A stretch of DNA of 64,000 nt from Algoriphagus sp. (GTDB lineage Bacteria; Bacteroidota; Bacteroidia; Cytophagales; Cyclobacteriaceae): NCBI GenBank assembly GCA_029945945.1, contig JAQSDM010000011.1, forward strand, positions 248,001 through 312,000, read 5' to 3'. Below the pieces are notes generated by a model. It saw nothing but the letters and a program-made list of their open reading frames with translations, made no database searches and was not told the origin of the DNA. A program made the translations under genes and the position numbers. How positions within the stretch are numbered: position 1 is the stretch's first letter; every line of letters starts with the position of its first letter. Shown here in pieces: positions 58,602 to 64,000 of the stretch.

Positions 58602-60068
58602 ATGGCAAAAACTGAAACTCCTGCGGAAAACGCGCAACTGAAAGATATTATTTCCCATGCCAAAGAGTATGGCTTTGTGTACCCAAGTTCTGAAATCTAT
58701 GATGGCCTTCAGGCGGTTTATGATTACGGAGCGTATGGCGTAGAATTGAAAAACAACCTCAAGCGTCTTTGGTGGGAAACCATGACTCGCGTACAAGACA
58801 ATATCGTGGGAATAGATGCAGCAATTTTTATGCATCCTACGACGTGGAAAGCGTCAGGGCACGTGGACAGTTTCAACGATCCGATGATCGATAACAAAGA
58901 CAGCAAAAAGCGCTACCGTGCTGATGTATTGGTGGAAGAACACGCTGCAGTTATTGAAAGAGCCGGAGATCTCGAAAGAGCAAAATCCCTGACAGCTGCC
59001 CTTGCCAGAATGTTGGAAGCCGAAGACCTCGATGGCGTTCGCGATCTGATCACCAACGAAGGCATCAAATGCCCGATCAGCGGTACCAGCAACTGGACCG
59101 ATGTACGCCAATTTAACCTCATGTTTTCCACTCAGGTAGGTTCTGTCGCAGAAGATTCCTCCACGATTTACTTGCGCCCTGAGACAGCTCAGGGAATTTT
59201 TGTCAACTTCCTGAATATCCAGAAAACAGCCAGAATGAAGGTTCCTTTCGGAATCGCCCAGATTGGAAAAGCTTTCAGAAATGAAATCGTGGCGCGTCAG
59301 TTTATCTTCAGAATGCGGGAATTTGAACAGATGGAGATGCAATTCTTCATCCGTCCCGGCACTGAGATGGATTGGTATAAGTACTGGTCCGAAACCCGAA
59401 TGAAATGGCACTTGGCGCTGGGAACTCCGCCTGAAAAACTCAGAAAGCACGATCACGAGAAGCTTGCCCATTATGCCAATGCGGCAATGGATATCGAGTT
59501 TGACTTCCCGTTTGGATTCAAAGAAGTGGAAGGAATACACTCCAGAACTGACTTTGACCTAAAAAGCCACCAGGAATTCTCCAAGAAAAAGCAGCAATAC
59601 TTCGATCCGGAGATCAACCAGAATTACATCCCGTATGTAGTCGAGACCTCAATCGGTGCAGATCGTTTGTTCTTATTGACGCTTTGCAACGCATACACTG
59701 TAGAGGAAACTGAAGAGAAAAGCAGAACATTCCTGAAGCTTCACCCGGCAGTAGCCCCTGTGAAAGCTGCCATTCTTCCGATTGTGAAGAAGGACGGCTT
59801 GCCTGAGAAAGCACAGGAGATCGTACAAGCATTGAAGTACGATTTCAACATTATCTACGAAGATTCAGGATCTATCGGAAAGCGATATACCCGTCAGGAT
59901 CTGATCGGAACACCTTTCTGTATTGCAGTTGACCATCAGACGCTTGAAGACAACATGGTGACCATCCGTCACCGGGATACCACAGAGCAAGAGCGAGTTC
60001 CAATTTCAGAACTTCATGGAAGAATCACCGAGGCGACAAGCTTCAGAAGGATTTTCGAAAAGCTTTGA
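58602..60068 (+). CDS. glyS: glycine--tRNA ligase
   Basis: YGFVYPSSEIYDGLQAVYDYGAYGVELKNNLKRLWWE; YLRPETAQGIFVNF; FGIAQIGKAFRNEI. Confidence 0.97.
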   Translation: MAKTETPAENAQLKDIISHAKEYGFVYPSSEIYDGLQAVYDYGAYGVELKNNLKRLWWETMTRVQDNIVGIDAAIFMHPTTWKASGHVDSFNDPMIDNKDSKKRYRADVLVEEHAAVIERAGDLERAKSLTAALARMLEAEDLDGVRDLITNEGIKCPISGTSNWTDVRQFNLMFSTQVGSVAEDSSTIYLRPETAQGIFVNFLNIQKTARMKVPFGIAQIGKAFRNEIVARQFIFRMREFEQMEMQFFIRPGTEMDWYKYWSETRMKWHLALGTPPEKLRKHDHEKLAHYANAAMDIEFDFPFGFKEVEGIHSRTDFDLKSHQEFSKKKQQYFDPEINQNYIPYVVETSIGADRLFLLTLCNAYTVEETEEKSRTFLKLHPAVAPVKAAILPIVKKDGLPEKAQEIVQALKYDFNIIYEDSGSIGKRYTRQDLIGTPFCIAVDHQTLEDNMVTIRHRDTTEQERVPISELHGRITEATSFRRIFEKL

Positions 60069-60145
60069 TGTTTTAGGTTGGAGGACCGATGTTAGATTCC
60101 TGTAACAATAGAGTAAAATAATTTTCTTTCGAAACCAAAAAATCC

Positions 60146-60175
60146 AGCCGGAAGCATTCACTGCCGGCTTTTTTA
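60146..60175 (+). terminator. terminator-like hairpin after glyS
   Basis: AGCCGG aagcattcactg CCGGCT TTTTT. Confidence 0.8.
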
Positions 60176-60189
60176 TGTCTCTTCTCTTC

Positions 60190-60296
60190 GGGATTGGAAA
60201 TCCTACGATATAACCTCGGAATTGCAAATTCCGAGGAGAGGGGTCTTGCTGGCGCACCTGTGACACTGTTATTCAGAATTTGCAATTCCCGCTAGT
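60190..60296. repeat. REP-like intergenic element, copy 1
   Basis: GGATTGGAAATCCTACGATATAACCTCGGAATTGCAAATTCCGAG plus GCTGGCGCACCTGTGACAC...AGAATTTGCAATTCC; diverged copy at 61153-61366. Confidence 0.65.
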
Positions 60297-60414
60297 GAGT
60301 CAAATTTGGTTATGTAAATAAACCACTCCAGTAATAACTCTTATATTTATCCAGTTGCTTCTTAAGTCATATCTCTGAAAGCACTTTAATTTTCAACTCT
60401 AAAACTTCAACTTT

Positions 60415-61140
60415 ATGAAATCACACCCCTTTAATTTCGCCTTTTTAGTCGCCTTAATTTTTCTGATGGGTGCATGCACCATTTCAACAGATAAATCTAC
60501 TAAGGGTGATGACCTTGCAACCGAAGACCGATCCATTTCTGAATTTTCTCAGCTTTCTGTACACGGTGTTTTCAACTTGTACCTGTCTCAGGGAGATAAA
60601 GAATCTCTTCGGATAGAGGCTGATGAACAGACTATGGATAAAATCATCATCAAGAATGTTGGTGAGAAGCTGATCATCGAGCTTGAAGAAGGCGTGGAGC
60701 TTTTTGACAGGGAACAGATTAACATTTATTTGACGATTAAAGACATTGATAGCTTTGAGTTTGAAGGCGTGGGGAATATCAAAACGGAGGAGGTATTGCG
60801 ACTGAATGATCTGGATTTAAAAGGTGATGGTGTGGGAAATACCAAGCTGGAACTTGAAGCGGATCGGATCGATGCTGAGTTTAACATCGTTGGGAATGTG
60901 ACTTTGAGCGGGAAAGTTGAAACGATCGACCTGAAAAACAATGGCTTGGGGAATGTGGATGCCTCAGATCTGAAAACCCAGTATATGACCCTGAACAGCA
61001 ATGGTATTGGCAATGTGGAAGTGTATTGCGAGAAAGAGATTTCTATCACCGCAAACGGTATCGGAAAAGTGACTTATTCCGGAGATCCGGAAGTGAAGAA
61101 ACTGGATCGCAGCGGAATCGGGAAAGTGGAGAAGAAGTAG
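60415..61140 (+). CDS. head GIN domain (DUF2807) lipoprotein
   Basis: Lipobox MGAC; ISEFSQLSVHGVFNLYLSQGDKESLRIEAD; repeated GxGN strands. Confidence 0.88.
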   Translation: MKSHPFNFAFLVALIFLMGACTISTDKSTKGDDLATEDRSISEFSQLSVHGVFNLYLSQGDKESLRIEADEQTMDKIIIKNVGEKLIIELEEGVELFDREQINIYLTIKDIDSFEFEGVGNIKTEEVLRLNDLDLKGDGVGNTKLELEADRIDAEFNIVGNVTLSGKVETIDLKNNGLGNVDASDLKTQYMTLNSNGIGNVEVYCEKEISITANGIGKVTYSGDPEVKKLDRSGIGKVEKK

Positions 61141-61152
61141 GCTGTTTCAAAG

Positions 61153-61366
61153 GCTGGCGCGCGCGTGTCGCGCGTGACACATTTCAATAGGTTGTTCGGA
61201 ATTTTCAATTCCGAACCCAGATCGTAGGTCGCACCATTGGGATTGAATGCGTTAAATCGCGCCCTTTTTGCGATAACCATCGGAAAATAATGCGCCAAAA
61301 ACCCGAGAATTAATAACAAGTCGGATTTGAAATCCTGCGATAGAACCTCGGAATCGCAAATTCTGA
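61153..61366. repeat. REP-like intergenic element, copy 2
   Basis: GCTGGCGCGCGCGTGTCGCGCGTGACAC...CGGAATTTTCAATTCCG and CGGATTTGAAATCCTGCGATAGAACCTCGGAATCGCAAATTCTGA. Confidence 0.65.
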
Positions 61367-61393
61367 AAAGAGAAAAAACCAAAAATAAAAGGC

Positions 61394-61426
61394 AAAAAAA
61401 ATCCCCCGAGGTTGATCTCGGAGGAT
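61394..61426 (-). terminator. terminator of 61451-62701 gene
   Basis: Minus strand ATCCtCCGAGatcaacCTCGGgGGATTTTTTTT. Confidence 0.85.
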
Positions 61427-61450
61427 TGTATATCAATTTTTTGTATTGAC

Positions 61451-62701
61451 TTATTTTGGACAATCAAACTTAATAATAGGGTTTGTTTCGGAAATATTCT
61501 TTTTAGATATACTATTTACTTTGAAGTCAGTCCAAAGGTTAGCAAAACCACCTTCGTTTTGCTCGCAATCTGGAGTAAATAATAAAGTGAATGTAATCGG
61601 AGTACAGGCAGTAATATCACCAACCCAAGTCGAAACTGTTGGACTTCCTTGACCATTACCAGGATTTACTGCGTAAGTTTTAATATCTCCTGATGTTACC
61701 TCTGTTACCTGTGGACTAGTGAATTTAACTTCAGCTCCTGTGATGTCAACCTCACTTTTATAAGTGAAAGTATATGAACCATCCTGATTCTCAACATAGC
61801 TAAAGCTTTCAGTACAAGCAACTACACAATTAACTGCTTCCACTGTAATGTCAGATGAAACGCTATTATTATAGCCATTGCTTCCTGTACCATCGTAAGC
61901 AGCACGGAATGTATAAGTACCTGATACGGAAGGATCGAATGCATATACAAGAATCCCATCGCCAACAGCTTCTGATGCCACATCTACATATGATACTCCA
62001 TTGAATTGCTGGATTTTGATATTACCACCTGTGAAGGTTCCGAAAGATGTTACTGTGCCTGTCAAATTTACAGTTCCATCTTCAATACAAACAGATGTTT
62101 CAGAATCTTTTGCAATAGTTGTAGTAGTACAAATACCAATTAGGCTATAGGAAACATTTCCCAGTTCAACAGGTGCTCCTCCTCCAGTTTGCCTCCATTG
62201 TTCAGTGATAACTTGACATTTTGTCCATGCTGCTGGCAATGGTCTGGAAACAACTTTTACGACACCTGGTACCAAATCACCAATATTTACCCAAAGTTGT
62301 GTTGCTTCATCAAAATACTGGAGGTTAGAGCCTGGAATACTCCCAAGATTTGAAATAAGAGTAAACCTATATTCAATTGTTGTTAAAGTATTCCACACTT
62401 TTACACTTAGCGTTTTGGAATTATTATTCTGATTTGGCCCACCCCAAGTAACTGGAGCGGAAGTAGTTGTTACAGCAAACTGATCTGCGGAGGTATCAGT
62501 AATACAAGAGTTGTTACAATCCAGCACAATAGCATTCTCATTTCCTCCAGTTCCATAAGGAGTCAGGTTGAATCCGTTTTTAGCAGCGGCTACTTCTTCA
62601 GGAGTTACATCCGCTTGCTCGTACGTGGCCATTTGGCTACATGAAGCCAATACCATCACTGAGAGGGCAAGTCCCAGAAAATTTGTGAATAATTTTTTCA
62701 T
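61451..62701 (-). CDS. secreted lipoprotein of unknown function with Ig/adhesin-like beta-rich body
   Basis: Signal and lipobox MKKLFTNFLGLALSVMVLASC; Thr/Ser/Asn-rich beta segments (GTYTFRAAYDGTGSNGYNNSVSSDITVEAV). Confidence 0.75.
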   Translation of the reverse strand: MKKLFTNFLGLALSVMVLASCSQMATYEQADVTPEEVAAAKNGFNLTPYGTGGNENAIVLDCNNSCITDTSADQFAVTTTSAPVTWGGPNQNNNSKTLSVKVWNTLTTIEYRFTLISNLGSIPGSNLQYFDEATQLWVNIGDLVPGVVKVVSRPLPAAWTKCQVITEQWRQTGGGAPVELGNVSYSLIGICTTTTIAKDSETSVCIEDGTVNLTGTVTSFGTFTGGNIKIQQFNGVSYVDVASEAVGDGILVYAFDPSVSGTYTFRAAYDGTGSNGYNNSVSSDITVEAVNCVVACTESFSYVENQDGSYTFTYKSEVDITGAEVKFTSPQVTEVTSGDIKTYAVNPGNGQGSPTVSTWVGDITACTPITFTLLFTPDCEQNEGGFANLWTDFKVNSISKKNISETNPIIKFDCPK

Positions 62702-62764
62702 TTTAGTAAAATTTGGTTTAAAATTTCATGTCTAGATTTCAAATATAAAATTGTTTCATTGACA

Positions 62765-62812
62765 AAAAAATGTATTTGAAATTTTTTTTATTGTATTTCA
62801 AATACATTTTTT
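62765..62812. promoter_or_regulatory. 18-bp perfect inverted repeat between divergent lipoprotein gene and crtI
   Basis: AAAAAATGTATTTGAAAT-(12 nt)-ATTTCAAATACATTTTTT. Confidence 0.8.
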
Positions 62813-62909
62813 GAAAAATTCCATTTCCATAGATTCATCTCCTCAAATGGTGAAAAAAAATTATCACTTCGGGGAATATAATTTAAAATCGGCCCGAGAT
62901 TTTAAACCA

Positions 62910-62938
62910 TTTGAAATAAAAATCTCTTTTTACCTTAG
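62910..62938 (+). promoter_or_regulatory. putative Bacteroidota promoter for crtI
   Basis: TTTG (ending 62913)-N17-TACCTTAG (62931-62938), 24 bp before the ATG. Confidence 0.5.
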
Positions 62939-62962
62939 AAAAATATTTAGACTAAGAGAAAA

Positions 62963-64000
62963 ATGGTCATCATCATCGGCTCCGGAATCGCCGGATTAGC
63001 AGCTTCCATCCGACTTGCATTGAAGGGTCACGCTGTAGAAGTCTTCGAAGCCAATTCCTACCCCGGAGGTAAACTTTCAGAAATCGAAATCAGCGGATAC
63101 CGATTTGACGCAGGGCCTTCCCTGTTTACACTTCCCGAGCAGGTTGAAGAGCTTTTCAGGCTTGCGGGAAGAAATCCTGCCGATCACTTCGAATACCTTC
63201 GCCTTCCAGTGGCTTGTCATTATTTTTGGGAGGACGGAAAGCGCCTGAAAGCCTATTCTGATCTCGATGCTTTTGCAGGTGAAGTCGAATCTGTTTTTGG
63301 TGAACCTTCTTCTCACGTCCGTGAAGCTCTCCGAAAATCGGCATTCATCTACGACCACCTGGCTCCGCTTTTTATGCATCGCTCGCTGCATAAACTTGGC
63401 ACCTGGACCAATCCTCAGGCGTTGGGCTCGTATCTGAAAATGGGAAAACTTGGAATTTTCTCCACTATGAACGGAGCCAACGAATCCCAATTCCGCCACC
63501 CAAAACTAGTTCAGCTTTTCAATCGCTATGCGACTTACAACGGTTCAAATCCCTACGAAACACCGGGTACGCTGAATATCATCCCTCATCTCGAGTTTAA
63601 CATCGGCGCCTTTTTCCCAAAAAAAGGAATGCACGACATCACGCAAAGTCTTTACAAACTCTCCAAGGAACTCGGAGTGAAGTATCATTTTGGGGAAAAA
63701 GTCGATGAAATCCTGGTGGAAAACAGGAAAACGACCGGAATCCGAATCGGCGAGAAAACGTATCCGGCAGATTTGGTCGTCACGAATATGGATATGGTCA
63801 ATGCCTACAAGACCATCCTTCGAAAGCAGAAACAACCTAAGCTGCTTCTCGAACAGCCAAAATCGAGTTCCGCACTTATTTTCTACTGGGGCATCAAGCG
63901 TAACTTTCCCGAACTGGACCTTCACAACATCCTTTTCTCCGACAATTACCTGGAAGAGTTTGAGCATATTTTCAAGAAAGGCACGATCACTCAGGATCCG
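62963..64000 (+). CDS. crtI: phytoene desaturase (CrtI family), C-terminus cut by window edge
   Basis: MVIIIGSGIAGLAASIRLALKGHAVEVFEANSYPGGKLSEIEISGYRFDAGPSLFTLPE. Confidence 0.93.
   Translation, partial: MVIIIGSGIAGLAASIRLALKGHAVEVFEANSYPGGKLSEIEISGYRFDAGPSLFTLPEQVEELFRLAGRNPADHFEYLRLPVACHYFWEDGKRLKAYSDLDAFAGEVESVFGEPSSHVREALRKSAFIYDHLAPLFMHRSLHKLGTWTNPQALGSYLKMGKLGIFSTMNGANESQFRHPKLVQLFNRYATYNGSNPYETPGTLNIIPHLEFNIGAFFPKKGMHDITQSLYKLSKELGVKYHFGEKVDEILVENRKTTGIRIGEKTYPADLVVTNMDMVNAYKTILRKQKQPKLLLEQPKSSSALIFYWGIKRNFPELDLHNILFSDNYLEEFEHIFKKGTITQDP

Noticed and set aside
58854-59540. 228-aa minus-strand ORF
   Set aside because: Antisense shadow of glyS
62811-62999. 62-aa ORF upstream of crtI
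   Set aside because: Overlaps the inverted repeat, the predicted promoter and the start of crtI in another frame; no domain

Overview
The window is a typical chromosomal segment of a Bacteroidota bacterium. The lineage (Cytophagales/Algoriphagus-like) is inferred from gene content and TAnnTTTG-type -7 promoter elements. It is almost entirely protein coding. I found no rRNA, tRNA, CRISPR array, prophage or intact IS element. Main blocks: a partial XerC-type recombinase; rpsU; atpC-atpD; NlpC/P60 lipoprotein; MBL-rhodanese protein; DPP-IV-like S9 peptidase; ddl; metK; an assimilatory sulfate reduction/siroheme cluster (12.5-20.2 kb); htpG; a cytochrome c maturation cluster (ccmB-C-D-E-F); pheS; fasciclin protein; TonB-dependent-receptor-like protein; YtxJ-like bacilliredoxin; DUF4403; HEAT protein; LGFP-repeat metalloprotease; a DnaQ-like exonuclease/DUF294-CBS-cNMP/acs/symporter/DUF4212 cluster; ZIP transporter; apbE; ruvB; a sulfite-oxidase-fold protein with a cytochrome b; LOG-like protein; rdgB; udk; secDF; a compact putative signalling module (small CxxxC-tail protein, membrane protein, histidine kinase, LuxR regulator); Gfo/Idh/MocA oxidoreductase; glyS; head-GIN lipoprotein; a secreted lipoprotein; and a partial crtI. 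The best candidates for under-described biology are: the 54.3-56.9 kb signalling module; the acetate-uptake cluster with its nucleotidyltransferase-like regulator and exonuclease; a CcmE with CPSKY in place of the canonical HxxxY haem-binding motif; an LGFP-repeat metalloprotease; and several intergenic inverted or tandem repeats, including word-like repeats in the gaps of the sulfur-assimilation gene cluster. All functional names come from reading motifs in the translations. No database search was run.
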